The notes below the pieces were generated by a model. The model searched no databases. It saw only the letters and a program-made list of their open reading frames with translations, and was not told the DNA's origin. The position numbers and the translations under genes are program-made. This document shows, piece by piece, positions 37,441 to 46,525 of a DNA stretch of 64,000 nt (its first letter is position 1; each line of letters begins with the position of its first letter). This DNA is from Microbacterium sp. 67-17 (GTDB lineage: Bacteria; Actinomycetota; Actinomycetes; Actinomycetales; Microbacteriaceae), in NCBI RefSeq assembly GCF_001898325.1, contig NZ_MKTR01000012.1, positions 90,375 to 154,374 on the forward strand. The letters run 5' to 3'.

Positions 37441-37618
37441 CCGTTCGCGCCACATCGGCTCTGGACTCCCGTCGCCCGGCAGCTTCCTCGAAGCGCGGAA
37501 TAGGTGGCCCAGATTGCCGCTTCACGGCTGGGAAGCGACGAGATCCGTCAACAATTTGGTGCGCAGTGACGGCCCCCTTTACCAACGAAACGCGTCCCGC
37601 AGTCGGTCGAAAGTGACA

Positions 37619-37655
37619 TATGACGCGACTCAGGAGAGACCTATGTCGCGACTCA
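37619..37655 (+). repeat. Two near-identical 14-base direct repeats beside tRNA-Ala
   Basis: TATGACGCGACTCA (37619-37632) and TATGTCGCGACTCA (37642-37655) differ by one base and are 23 bases apart. They lie immediately 3' of the tRNA-Ala gene. The stretch 37441-37663 contains no supported gene. The repeats could be recombination-arm sites of an element that once used the tRNA, or a small operator. Confidence 0.5.
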
Positions 37656-37663
37656 TCACACGG

Positions 37664-37736
37664 TGGACCTGAGGGGATTCGAACCCCTGACCTCCTCGAT
37701 GCGAACGAGGCGCGCTACCAACTGCGCCACAGGCCC
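37664..37736 (-). tRNA. tRNA-Ala (anticodon CGC)
   Basis: A 73-base cloverleaf. The acceptor stem is GGGCCTG paired with CAGGTCC, including the G3-U70 wobble that marks alanine. The anticodon stem-loop is CCTCG-TTCGCAT-CGAGG with anticodon CGC, reading GCG codons. The T-arm carries GGTTCGAATCC. The discriminator is A. The genome then has CC followed by G, so the terminal A of CCA is not encoded. Confidence 0.95.
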
Positions 37737-37790
37737 GTGAACTCAGCAACACTATCACGCACGCCCCGGCGGGCTGAATCGCTGGAGCCC

Positions 37791-38741
37791 CTAAGCGCTG
37801 GCAGCGCGGCGGCTCAACAGGTCGCGCACGTGGGCTTCGATCTCGGCGTCATCGACGTACCCCATGCGTGCGAAATCAACGCCCGCAGAAGCAGCCGCCT
37901 CCCGCGCAGGGGCAGCAACGGATGCCGCCCGTCGGGCACGTTCGCGGTCGGCGCGAGCGCGGTCGATCGTCGGCGGCGCAGCCGCTTCGGCACGCTGGCG
38001 CATCGCCTCATCGCGCGCGGCTTGGCGAAGAGCCTCGCGCGCTGCAACACCGTCGAGCGTCGCTGAGGCGCGGGAGCCGGATGCCGCGGTGAGGGGCTTG
38101 GGCAGCTCACGCGGCGCCCACTGGCGTGAGACGGGAAGGGCGACATCCTGCACGGCGGGCGCCGCCCGCACGGGAGCTTCCACGGCGACCTGGGACCGCA
38201 CCGCGGCGCGCGACGAAACACGCGCCATCTGCACGAGCATCGTGGCGCAGACCGCAAGGATGCCGGCCGACCACCACAGCAGAGTCTGCGAGCCGGTCGT
38301 GGCCAGCAGCCACGTGCCCCAACCAAGGAGGGCAATGGCGACGAGCCCGACGATCGTCGTCAACAGCCGCGCGCGGCGGCGAGCGCGAGCGCGGCGGGCT
38401 GCGGGATACGACTTCGCGACAACGAGTTCGGCGCGGGCCTCCTCGACGGCTGCCTGCTCACGCTCAGCGGCGGCAAGCTTGGCGAGCCGCTCACGTTCGG
38501 CTAGTGCGCGCTTGGCTTCGCGCTGCTGCGCTTGTGCCGTGCGGGTGTTGAGTTCGAGCCGAACCTCATCGGGCGTCTCGCTTGTCTCAGCGAGGACACG
38601 CAGCGCCTGGTTCAGCCGAACGGCGTTTCGTTCGGCAGCATCGTACTGACGACGCTCGTACCAGGAAGGCACGAGATAGACGAGCCACAGGAGCACGGAA
38701 ACCGCGACGATCACGCCCCCTCCGAGTACCTGCCCATCCAT
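37791..38741 (-). CDS. Hypothetical membrane protein with coiled-coil region
   Basis: A 316-residue protein. One N-terminal membrane helix (VIVAVSVLLWLVYLVP) is followed by a long charged helix rich in Ala, Glu, Arg and Gln (about residues 35-115, probable coiled coil). Two membrane helices follow near 127-165, then a disordered Ala/Arg-rich tail. No domain name can be given. In related genera a similar protein follows galU and rimJ, as here. TACCGT at 38749-38754 ends seven bases upstream of the ATG, giving it its own leaderless promoter. Confidence 0.75.
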   Translation of the reverse strand: MDGQVLGGGVIVAVSVLLWLVYLVPSWYERRQYDAAERNAVRLNQALRVLAETSETPDEVRLELNTRTAQAQQREAKRALAERERLAKLAAAEREQAAVEEARAELVVAKSYPAARRARARRRARLLTTIVGLVAIALLGWGTWLLATTGSQTLLWWSAGILAVCATMLVQMARVSSRAAVRSQVAVEAPVRAAPAVQDVALPVSRQWAPRELPKPLTAASGSRASATLDGVAAREALRQAARDEAMRQRAEAAAPPTIDRARADRERARRAASVAAPAREAAASAGVDFARMGYVDDAEIEAHVRDLLSRRAASA

Positions 38742-38825
38742 GATCCATACGGTATGCGACGAGGGCGCACGATCCCGGGAGCCCGCGACGTGTGTCTGTC
38801 TCGGTTTGTGCCTAAACGCACCGAT

Positions 38826-39455
38826 TCAGACGGGCATCCGGTCTTCGGGAGGAACGGTCGCGGCATCCGGCGGCACCCGCCCCGAGACCCACCGACGCAG
38901 TACACCCTCGGGAACGTCCTCACGCACCAGGGCGAAGGCATAGTGGTCACGCCAGTCGCCGTCGATGTGGATGTAGCGACGCCGATACCCCTCATAGCGG
39001 AAGCCGAGCTTCTCAACCACCCGCAGACTCGCCCGATTCTCGGGACGGATGCAGATCTCAACCCGATGCAGGTTGAGTTCTCGGAAGCAGATGTCGGTGG
39101 CGAGGGCGACCGAAATCGGCGTCACGTTGCGGCCAGCGAACTCCTCGGCGATCCAGTACCCGATCGTCGCAGAGGCAAGGGAACCCCGAGCGATCCCCCA
39201 GACGTTGAGCTGTCCGGCGCACTGCCCCTCGTACTCCATCACGTAGGGCACACCGGCTCCCTCGCGATGCTGCTGCAAGAGGCGACGGATGCTGAGCCTC
39301 ATGTCGAACGAGACCGGCCCATCGGGGCTGGTCGCCTCCCACCGCCGCAACCACGATCGATTGTCGAGTAGCTGCTGCTGCAGAACGCGGGCGTCGCGCG
39401 GTCGGATGAGACGAATGGATACCGGACCGTGGTGGAAGGGCGACGTCAGATCCAC
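38826..39455 (-). CDS. RimJ-like GNAT N-acetyltransferase
   Basis: A 209-residue acetyltransferase with the RimJ/RimL pattern: SIRLIRPRDARVLQQQLLDN near the start, the acetyl-CoA loop in GYWIAEEFAGRNVTPISVAL, and NRASLRVVEKLGFRYEGYRR near the end. These enzymes acetylate protein N-termini or small amines; the target is unknown. The GTG start has GGGAGG five bases upstream. It begins 23 bases after galU, so the two are probably one transcript. Confidence 0.88.
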   Translation of the reverse strand: MDLTSPFHHGPVSIRLIRPRDARVLQQQLLDNRSWLRRWEATSPDGPVSFDMRLSIRRLLQQHREGAGVPYVMEYEGQCAGQLNVWGIARGSLASATIGYWIAEEFAGRNVTPISVALATDICFRELNLHRVEICIRPENRASLRVVEKLGFRYEGYRRRYIHIDGDWRDHYAFALVREDVPEGVLRRWVSGRVPPDAATVPPEDRMPV

Positions 39456-39478
39456 GTGACCCTCCCACCCGGGCGGCG

Positions 39479-40366
39479 CTACAGGGTCGCCGCGAAATCC
39501 TTCAACCAGGGCTTCAGCTCGGCGCCAAGGTCTTCACGATCCGAGGCGAGCTGAACGATGGCCTTGATGTAGTCAACCTTATCGCCGGTGTCATAGCGAC
39601 GCCCGCGGAAGATTACACCGCGCACGCCGGGCCCGTTGGGGTCCTTCGCGAGCTCTTCGAGCGCGTCGGTGAGCTGGATCTCGCCACCCTTGCCCGGCTC
39701 GGTGTGCTCGAGAACGTCGAACACGGTCGGCGCGAGGACATAGCGACCGATGATCGCAAGGTTCGAGGGGGCGTCTTCTTTGGCGGGCTTTTCGACAAGG
39801 CCGCCCACGGTGACGACATCCGGGTCATCGGTGGGCTCGGCGACGGCGCACCCGTAGAGGTGGATCTGCTCGGGGTCGACCTCCATGAGCGCGACGATCG
39901 CGGCACCCGTGCGGCGGTGCTCATCGAGCATCTTGGTCAGCAGCGGGTCGCGCTCGTCGATCAGGTCATCACCGAGGAGCACCGCGAACGGGTGGTTACC
40001 GACGTGCGACTTCGCACGCAGCACTGCGTGACCCAGGCCCTTGGGCTCACCCTGGCGCACCATGTGCACCTCGGCGAGGTCCGAGGAGTGCTCGACGGCC
40101 GCCAGCTTCTTGCCGTCGCCCTTCTCGCGCAGCTTCTCTTCGAGCTCGGGAACCGAGTCGAAGTGGTTGGCGATGTTGTTCTTGTTCCGCCCGATGATGA
40201 TCAGCACATCCTGGATGCCGGCAGCCGCGGCCTCTTCCACGACGTACTGGATCGCCGGCTTGTCAACCACCGGCAGCATCTCTTTGGGCATGGCTTTGGT
40301 GGCAGGAAGGAAGCGAGTGCCGAGACCCGCCGCGGGAATCACTGCCTTGAAGGGGAGATCAGACAT
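39479..40366 (-). CDS. galU: UTP-glucose-1-phosphate uridylyltransferase
   Basis: A 295-residue nucleotidyltransferase. The UTP-binding signature AVIPAAGLGTRFLPATKAMP and catalytic Lys in KEMLPVVDKPAIQY are at the N-terminus, with VLLGDDLID and GGLVEKP further on. It makes UDP-glucose for envelope glycans. The ATG at 40366 is chosen over GTG 40375: TAGAGT at 40374-40379 ends seven bases upstream, so the mRNA is leaderless. Confidence 0.95.
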   Translation of the reverse strand: MSDLPFKAVIPAAGLGTRFLPATKAMPKEMLPVVDKPAIQYVVEEAAAAGIQDVLIIIGRNKNNIANHFDSVPELEEKLREKGDGKKLAAVEHSSDLAEVHMVRQGEPKGLGHAVLRAKSHVGNHPFAVLLGDDLIDERDPLLTKMLDEHRRTGAAIVALMEVDPEQIHLYGCAVAEPTDDPDVVTVGGLVEKPAKEDAPSNLAIIGRYVLAPTVFDVLEHTEPGKGGEIQLTDALEELAKDPNGPGVRGVIFRGRRYDTGDKVDYIKAIVQLASDREDLGAELKPWLKDFAATL

Positions 40367-40483
40367 GGCCCTCACTCTACCGAGAGGCTATGAACACGAT
40401 GTGACGGATACGCGACGCGCCGTCACCCCTTGACATCGGGGGCCGGAGCCTGTCTGCGCACGCAAGCAGCTTAGAATCTACGC

Positions 40484-41077
40484 ATGTCTGATGCGATCGC
40501 CGATGCCAAGCGTGCGATGCGCGCGGACCTTCGAGAGCGTCGGCAGACGCACTCCGAAACCGCCCGGGAAGCCGCCGCCGAAGGCATCCGCTCCCAGCTC
40601 GATGCCCTCGTGGAGCGCTCGGGCGCAACATCCCTCTCGTGCTTCCTGTCGACGACAACCGAGCCGGGCACGCGAGAGTTCGTGAATGCCGCCATCGACC
40701 GCGGCTTGCGCGTCCTGCTCCCTATCACCCGCGCCGACGGGCTCCTCGACTGGACGGTCGCCGAGCGCGACGGCAGCGAGGTCGAGGGGCTGTTCGGGAT
40801 GCCCGAGCCCACCGGCGAGCTCCTCGGCCCGATCGCTGTGAACGACGTCGACCTCATGATCATCCCCGCCGCCGCCGTGGACACCACCGGCATGCGGCTC
40901 GGCTGGGGTCGCGGCTATTTCGATAAGACGATCGGCTCGATGGAGCGCTGCCCGCCCGTCTACGCCGTCATTTTCGACGACGAACTCGTGCCCGCTGTTC
41001 CGCGGGACGTCCACGACCAACCGGTCACCGGCGTGGTCACGCCGACCCGTATCGTCGACCTGCATCCTCACCGCTGA
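40484..41077 (+). CDS. 5-formyltetrahydrofolate cyclo-ligase
   Basis: A 197-residue enzyme of normal length that converts 5-formyl-THF to 5,10-methenyl-THF with ATP. The phosphate-binding motif GWGRGYFDKTI is near residue 145; the N-terminal AKRAMRADLRERR is typical. TAGAAT at 40472-40477 is six bases upstream of ATG. Divergent from galU, it probably heads an operon with the zinc-ribbon protein and mscL. Confidence 0.93.
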   Translation: MSDAIADAKRAMRADLRERRQTHSETAREAAAEGIRSQLDALVERSGATSLSCFLSTTTEPGTREFVNAAIDRGLRVLLPITRADGLLDWTVAERDGSEVEGLFGMPEPTGELLGPIAVNDVDLMIIPAAAVDTTGMRLGWGRGYFDKTIGSMERCPPVYAVIFDDELVPAVPRDVHDQPVTGVVTPTRIVDLHPHR

Positions 41078-41104
41078 ACCCTCGCACCCACCGAAAGACC
41101 ACCG

Positions 41105-41434
41105 ATGCCCACCTATGCCTACGCCTGCCGCCAATGCGGCCACCGATTCGAAGCCGTGCAGTCCTTTACGGATGCCTCCCTCACCGAGTGCCCGGAGTGC
41201 GGCGGATCACTTCGAAAGGAGTACGGATCGATCGGCGTGACCTTCAACGGATCCGGCTTCTACCGCACCGACTCACGGGCGGGTAGTGGCGGCAAGGACT
41301 CCGGCGGCTCGGGATCGAAGGAATCCGGCTCGAAGGACTCGGGATCGAAGTCGGACAGCTCGAGCTCATCGTCGAGTTCAGGTTCGTCGTCAGGGTCGAG
41401 CGCCTCGACGAGTACCGCGACCACCTCCAGCTGA
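41105..41434 (+). CDS. FmdB-family zinc-ribbon protein with low-complexity tail
   Basis: A 109-residue protein. Residues 1-42 form the FmdB/CxxC_CxxC_SSSS zinc ribbon: CRQCGHRF and ECPECGGS supply four Cys. Then comes KEYGSIGVTFNGSGFYRTDS, the usual continuation. The last 50 residues are almost only Ser, Gly, Lys and Thr and should be disordered. Regulatory role suggested for the family, not proven. Confidence 0.88.
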   Translation: MPTYAYACRQCGHRFEAVQSFTDASLTECPECGGSLRKEYGSIGVTFNGSGFYRTDSRAGSGGKDSGGSGSKESGSKDSGSKSDSSSSSSSSGSSSGSSASTSTATTSS

Positions 41435-41459
41435 CGCTCGACACAACGAAGGGACCACC

Positions 41460-41885
41460 ATGATCAAGGGATTCCGGGAGTTCATCCTCCGCGGTAACGT
41501 CATCGACCTCGCGGTAGCCGTCGTCATCGGCGCTGCCTTCACCGGCATCGTCAACGCGATCGTCTCCGGTCTGATCAATCCCATGATCGCCTACGTGTTT
41601 CAGGCGGAAAGCCTCAACGGACTCACCTGGGATGTGCCGACGCTTATGGGTGGAACCACCACCTTCGCCTGGGGTTCGATCATCGGCGCGGTCATCAACT
41701 TCCTCGCGGTAGCCGTGGTCGTCTACTTCGTCTTCGTCATGCCGATGAACAAGCTCAAGGAGCGCGCCGCTGCTCGCGAGCAGCTGCCGCCCGAGCCCGA
41801 GCCGATGCCGAGCGAAGCCGAGATCCTCATCCAGATCCGCGATCTGCTCCAGAAGCAGAACGACGCGGCGCCGCCGAAACCCTGA
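41460..41885 (+). CDS. mscL: Large-conductance mechanosensitive channel MscL
   Basis: A 141-residue channel subunit: N-terminal amphipathic MIKGFREFILRGNVIDLAV, first membrane helix with VVIGAAFTGIVNAIV, periplasmic loop, second helix FLAVAVVVYFVFVMP, and a charged cytoplasmic helix ending in EILIQIRDLL. It releases osmolytes upon hypo-osmotic shock. ATG 41460 has AAGGGA five bases upstream; the frame extends further up without homology. Confidence 0.95.
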   Translation: MIKGFREFILRGNVIDLAVAVVIGAAFTGIVNAIVSGLINPMIAYVFQAESLNGLTWDVPTLMGGTTTFAWGSIIGAVINFLAVAVVVYFVFVMPMNKLKERAAAREQLPPEPEPMPSEAEILIQIRDLLQKQNDAAPPKP

Positions 41886-41892
41886 CGCAGCG

Positions 41893-42087
41893 TCAGTAGT
41901 GCGGAGGGACGTCGGCTCGTAGGCGGTCGTCGTTCGGGCCGGTGTCAGACGAGGTCGAGGGCGCGTTGGCGTCGGCGTCGGCATCCGGGGTTTCGGGGGC
42001 GACATCCGTGCCCGGGGCCGGAGTCAGACGTGCGCGACGTGATCCGGGAACGCGCTCGACGCGCTGACGCTCGTCAGGCGACGACAT
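41893..42087 (-). CDS. Small hypothetical disordered protein
   Basis: A 64-residue, Asp/Pro/Arg-rich protein with no hydrophobic core. It starts at ATG 42087 and overlaps the end of the large helicase-like gene by 14 bases on the same strand. This tight coupling and the sustained codon bias are the main reasons to accept it. No family recognised. Confidence 0.45.
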   Translation of the reverse strand: MSSPDERQRVERVPGSRRARLTPAPGTDVAPETPDADADANAPSTSSDTGPNDDRLRADVPPHY

Positions 42088-45000
42088 CGATCGGCTGCGT
42101 GTCACCCTCGGCAACGGGCGATTCGACGGTTACGCCGAGGATGCCGGCGATGCGCTGTGCGACGCCGCCGGGGTCGCTGTACAGATCGAACGAGTGCACG
42201 CGCACGTAGTGCCAGCCGAGGCGCCGCAGAATCTGGGGCCGCAGCCGCAGCGACTCGCGCAGCGATCCGCCGATGGTCTCGGGATCGCTTTCAGCGACGA
42301 CGGCCTTGCCCTGGTGGTGCGCGACCAGCGGAAGCAGGCCTCGGTAGTTCACCTCGACGGCAACCCCCAGGCGGCGCAGCTCCTTCGCGAGCGAGAGCAT
42401 CAAAGGGTCACCGTCATCCTCGTGCCGCGAGACTCGAGCGCGACGCTCAACGTCGCCGAGGATCGACATGAGGGATGCCGCCCCGTGCGCCAGCCGGCCG
42501 TCATCAACGGCACCGGGACGGATGCAGGACACGATCACCATCGAGCGGCGAGCGCGCGTCATCCCCACGGTCAGCAGCCGCTCACCGTCGGAGGTCGAAA
42601 GATCACCGAAGTCGCTGAGGACGCGCCCGTGTCGGGTGAGCCCGTACCCGAGCGAGAAGATGACGCGGTCGCGACTCTCGGCCACCGACTCCTCCAGCGT
42701 GAGCACCGAGAACGGCTCGGCGGAGTCGCGCGCGACGAAGTCGGCGACGTCCGAGCGCCCCGCGAAAGCGCGGTCGACAGCGGCACGGATGCGGGCAGCG
42801 TGCTTCGCACTGGCCGTGATGACCATGAGTGATTCGGACCCACGGTTGACGGCATGCTCGACCACGAGAGTCACGACGCGCTGAACCTCGGCATCCGGGC
42901 TCTCGACGGCGCCAGACTCGGGGTCGGGCACACCGATGCCGCCCTCGACGTAATCCACCGAGAGGCTTCCGCGCCCGAGGTAGGACCCGGCCCAGGGTAG
43001 GGAGACGATCTCGCCGCCGTAGAACGCGCCATTGACCAGCTCCGCGAGATCCTCGCCCCCGGCCCGATAGCTGCGCGTGAGTGTTTCGACGGGCAGGATC
43101 TCAGCAAGGCGCTCGAACACGCTCGCGTCGTCGAACGGCACCTCCGGCTCGTCGTCGGCAGTCGGCGAGCCGGCGGCGACACGGAACGCCGTCGGCTTCT
43201 GGGTCACAGGATCGCCGAGCGCCACAATCTGCCGGCCGCGACGGATCGCGGGGGCAGCCTCGGCAAGGCTCAGCGATGCGGCATCCGAGATGATGACGAC
43301 GTCGAAGACGAGGTCGTCGGGGATCGCGGGCACTTCGTAGGGCGAAGCGAGCCAGACCGGCGCGAGCGAGCGCATGAGTGTCGGCGCTGTCGAAACGAGA
43401 GTGCGCGGTGAGGTTCGCCCCTCGCGCAGCGCCTGCTTCAGGGCCGCAGCCTCGTGGGGTTCATCGACGATTCCGACCCGCCACTGCGTTGCCAGTTGGG
43501 CAGCAAGAAGCTGCCCGGATGCCGCGGCATGAGCTTCATCGACCAGACGGAAGTCGCGCTCCAGTCGGTCGACGACTGCCGTATTGGCACCGAGAAGCGC
43601 CCGGTCGCTGCGCAACAGGTGCTCAAGCGCCGACTGCCACCACGCATATTCGAGCTCACCGGCGACCTGCTGTTCGGGCACGTGCCGCACTGAGAGGTCG
43701 AGCAGCAGCGGCTCGAGACCGAGCGAGGCCAACTCGCTGCGCAGACTCGCGCGTTCCATGAGGTTCTCGAACACCTCGGACTCCGCGGCCAGCCCTGCGA
43801 GCGTGCGCACGAGTGTCTTCACCGGAAGCGAAGACAGCGCCTGCGCCCCCGAGCGCCCGAGAACCGCATCCAGCTCGCTGAGTTCGGCATCCACGCGCTG
43901 CCACGCAACCGCGACGTCGGCAAGGCCGAGCGGGATGTCGGGAACGACGTTCGCCTCGACGTAGCGCTGCCACTGCTGACGCTGCTTCTGGATACGAGAA
44001 AGCGCCTCGTACATGTCACCGACGTGCACGCCGGGGCGCACGTACTCGCGAGAGAGGCGCCGAAGCCGACGGCGGTCGGCGCCGCTGAGCGTCGAGGTGT
44101 CACGGCGCGGCGCATGAGCCTGAATGAGGTCACCGATCGGCCGCTCGAAGACCGTCGGGCTGAAGCGGTCGAGCGAGTCCCGGATGCCCTGCAGCAGACG
44201 GAGGTACTCCCCCAGCTCACCGACGCTCTCGAAGGGGCGCATGTGCGTCTGCCCGAGCAGCACGTACCCGCGCTCAAGCAGGTGCGGAAGGTCCATGCGG
44301 TGGAGCTTGCCCGCCAGAGCGTGCGCCGACCGCGCCTGCTCGGTCGTGGCAAAGCTCACGCCGTACCAGGGCGAATCCGATGGGCCGATCCGGAACTCGC
44401 CGAGACGCGCCGCCGAGGCAAGCTTCGCGGCGGCATCCTCTCGACCCTTCGCGAGCCGCACGAGAGTCTCGATATCCAGGCGTGCGGTCGTCGTCGGGGG
44501 TTCCTCGCGCTGGGCGAGCGCCGACAGTTCCCGCAGGATGTCGAGCACGGAGGTTCCGAGGGCGTCGTGGCGATCGGCCAGCGACGACCGGTAGTCGCGC
44601 AGCACCGTGCGAAGGCGCACGAGGGCGTCATCGATCTCGGAAACCTTGGGGGCAACGGCCTTCTCATTGCGGCCGATCGCGCGGACGAGATCGCGCTGCA
44701 GTTCGCTCGGTGAGACGGCAAGGCCCGGAAGCCCAACGCCCGCGAGGCGGTGTCGGACCCCGTCGAGTGTCGAGCGTCGCGCACTGACGACGAGCACCCG
44801 CCGCCCCTCCCGCACAAGCGCTCCCACCGCGTTGATGACGGTCTGGGTTCCGCCGGTACCCGGCAACGTGTGAACGACCAGAGATTGACCGGCAGCAACC
44901 CGCGCCAACACGGCTTCCTGCTCGGCGTCGGCATCCAGCAGCAGTGTGTCAGCAGAAGGCACGCGCTCGTCGGGCCCGGGCATCACCGGAACCGGACGCC

Positions 45001-45799
45001 GCAGCGTCACTGCCTCCCGATCGGCGGGGTGACCTGCGAGGGCATTCAGGACCGGATGATCCAACTGAGCCGAGTCGCGTACCATCGCGGACCCGACGTC
45101 CACAAACGTCGAGACGACGAGGCGCGGCTTGACCATGAACGACGGAATCTGCGCCATGAGCGCACGCAGGTGATCGATCACCGGCTGCGGCTTGAAGACG
45201 CCCTGATCGTAGGCAAGACCCGACAGGGCGTCACCGTCGAGTTCGATGCCGAAGTGCATCCGCATCGCGCGCAGGAGTTCGGGATTGACCTGGAAGCTGC
45301 CGTGCAGCTTCAGTTCGAAGTCGGTGTGGTGCCGGCGGATGGCCAACGGACGCAGCAAGACGGGAGCTATGCAGTCAAGTCCCCCGATACGCCACGATGC
45401 GATCCCGACAGCCAGGCGCACGGCATCGATCCCCCGGGCAGTCCGCAGCTCGACGTTCTTCGTTGTGATCCGCTCCGCAGCCCGACGAGCGGTGCCGAGG
45501 GCGACTTCGTCGCGGAACAGGCCCGACAGCAGCGTCGATCGTCCCGTGATGAACTGCGGAAGGCTCCCCGGATGCGCCTTGGTGATCTCGATTCCGGCAT
45601 CCGGAGTATCGGAGAAATGCAAGAGCGCCGAGCGACCACCGAGATCCGCCGCCTGGGCGCGCAACCTCTCGCGCTCCTCCTCGGCGATGTGAACGATCGT
45701 CGCGTCGGTGTCAGCGAGGGTCAGGTCTGCGGGATCCACAGACACCGCACGCATCGCACCATCGGCGCCAAGGATGACGCCACCTTCTGCTCGCACCAC
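42074..45799 (-). CDS. Large SF1 helicase-like protein with degenerate ATPase motifs and REase-like C-terminus
   Basis: A 1241-residue protein of the UPF1/DUF4011-like superfamily 1 group. The P-loop region at residues 312-320 reads LPGTGGTQT where active relatives have GTGKT, so the Walker A lysine is replaced. Motif II at 838-842 reads SDAAS in place of DEASQ. Motif III-like GDPVTQKP and a C-terminal helicase-like block (SLGYGLTRHG ... TVGMTRARRSMVIVS) remain. The last 110 residues resemble a PD-(D/E)XK-type domain, with VEVNYRGLLPLVAHHQGKAV and AESDP. It is probably a DNA-binding scaffold or a very atypical ATPase. TAGTCT at 45806-45811 lies six bases upstream of the GTG. Confidence 0.8.
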   Translation of the reverse strand: MVRAEGGVILGADGAMRAVSVDPADLTLADTDATIVHIAEEERERLRAQAADLGGRSALLHFSDTPDAGIEITKAHPGSLPQFITGRSTLLSGLFRDEVALGTARRAAERITTKNVELRTARGIDAVRLAVGIASWRIGGLDCIAPVLLRPLAIRRHHTDFELKLHGSFQVNPELLRAMRMHFGIELDGDALSGLAYDQGVFKPQPVIDHLRALMAQIPSFMVKPRLVVSTFVDVGSAMVRDSAQLDHPVLNALAGHPADREAVTLRRPVPVMPGPDERVPSADTLLLDADAEQEAVLARVAAGQSLVVHTLPGTGGTQTVINAVGALVREGRRVLVVSARRSTLDGVRHRLAGVGLPGLAVSPSELQRDLVRAIGRNEKAVAPKVSEIDDALVRLRTVLRDYRSSLADRHDALGTSVLDILRELSALAQREEPPTTTARLDIETLVRLAKGREDAAAKLASAARLGEFRIGPSDSPWYGVSFATTEQARSAHALAGKLHRMDLPHLLERGYVLLGQTHMRPFESVGELGEYLRLLQGIRDSLDRFSPTVFERPIGDLIQAHAPRRDTSTLSGADRRRLRRLSREYVRPGVHVGDMYEALSRIQKQRQQWQRYVEANVVPDIPLGLADVAVAWQRVDAELSELDAVLGRSGAQALSSLPVKTLVRTLAGLAAESEVFENLMERASLRSELASLGLEPLLLDLSVRHVPEQQVAGELEYAWWQSALEHLLRSDRALLGANTAVVDRLERDFRLVDEAHAAASGQLLAAQLATQWRVGIVDEPHEAAALKQALREGRTSPRTLVSTAPTLMRSLAPVWLASPYEVPAIPDDLVFDVVIISDAASLSLAEAAPAIRRGRQIVALGDPVTQKPTAFRVAAGSPTADDEPEVPFDDASVFERLAEILPVETLTRSYRAGGEDLAELVNGAFYGGEIVSLPWAGSYLGRGSLSVDYVEGGIGVPDPESGAVESPDAEVQRVVTLVVEHAVNRGSESLMVITASAKHAARIRAAVDRAFAGRSDVADFVARDSAEPFSVLTLEESVAESRDRVIFSLGYGLTRHGRVLSDFGDLSTSDGERLLTVGMTRARRSMVIVSCIRPGAVDDGRLAHGAASLMSILGDVERRARVSRHEDDGDPLMLSLAKELRRLGVAVEVNYRGLLPLVAHHQGKAVVAESDPETIGGSLRESLRLRPQILRRLGWHYVRVHSFDLYSDPGGVAQRIAGILGVTVESPVAEGDTQPIDVVA

Positions 45800-45976
45800 A
45801 CGGTCAGACTAGGTTGCGGTCTCGATGCGTCCCGGTAACGCACCACGAGTGTTGCGGTATTGCGCGACACGCCGAATCCGTCAGGGCTTCCTCCCCCGGG
45901 GCCGATGTGGCACTACTGTCCACCGCGCGCCACCCCCGGCGGCATCCGAACCGGCGTCAATGGACAGGATGGAGAC

Positions 45977-46525
45977 ATGCCTCCCGTAGCCGTCTCCTCG
46001 AGATACCTCTTGCACCCCACTCCCCTCGGAGACGTGCTGATCGTCAGCACGCCCGACGCAGTCATCTCGTGCCACCCCGTCTACGACAATCCGGGGGATG
46101 AGCTCGCGGCCCTGACGGTGGCGCTTCGGGCCGAGCCGAGCCCCGGAACCACGGATGCCGCGCTGCAGCTTGCCGCGCAACTCGACGAGTACTTCGCTGG
46201 CGATCGGACGGCGTTCGAGGTGCCACTCGACTGGGCACTCGTGCGCGGCTTCACGCGCGATGCGCTCGAGGCTGTGGCGCGAATCCCATTCGGCGAGACT
46301 GCCGGCTACGGCGAGGTCGCTGTCATGGCGGGGCGCGCGCGGGCTGCGCGGGCTGTCGGCACGGCATGCGCGACGACACCGTTCTCGATCGTCGTTCCGG
46401 TTCACCGCGTCATCCGCGCCGACGGGTCGATCGGAGAGTACGGCGGCCACCCCGAAACAAAGAGGTTCCTCCTCGACCTCGAATCCCACGTGCTCGAGCG
46501 AGAACAAGCCGGTCGCGCCGTGTAG
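45977..46525 (+). CDS. O6-alkylguanine-DNA alkyltransferase-like protein lacking the catalytic cysteine
   Basis: A 182-residue protein of the Ogt/MGMT family. The DNA-binding segment RAVGTACATTPFSIVVP and the following VHRVIRADGSIGEYGG are well conserved. In true enzymes the active site is PCHRV; here it is PVHRV with Val142 (codon GTT at 46400-46402). Alkyltransferase-like proteins that flag lesions for excision repair usually have Trp there, so Val is unusual. The N-terminal half is typical of Ogt. ATG 45977 is chosen: homology starts there and CAGGAT lies six bases upstream. Confidence 0.85.
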   Translation: MPPVAVSSRYLLHPTPLGDVLIVSTPDAVISCHPVYDNPGDELAALTVALRAEPSPGTTDAALQLAAQLDEYFAGDRTAFEVPLDWALVRGFTRDALEAVARIPFGETAGYGEVAVMAGRARAARAVGTACATTPFSIVVPVHRVIRADGSIGEYGGHPETKRFLLDLESHVLEREQAGRAV

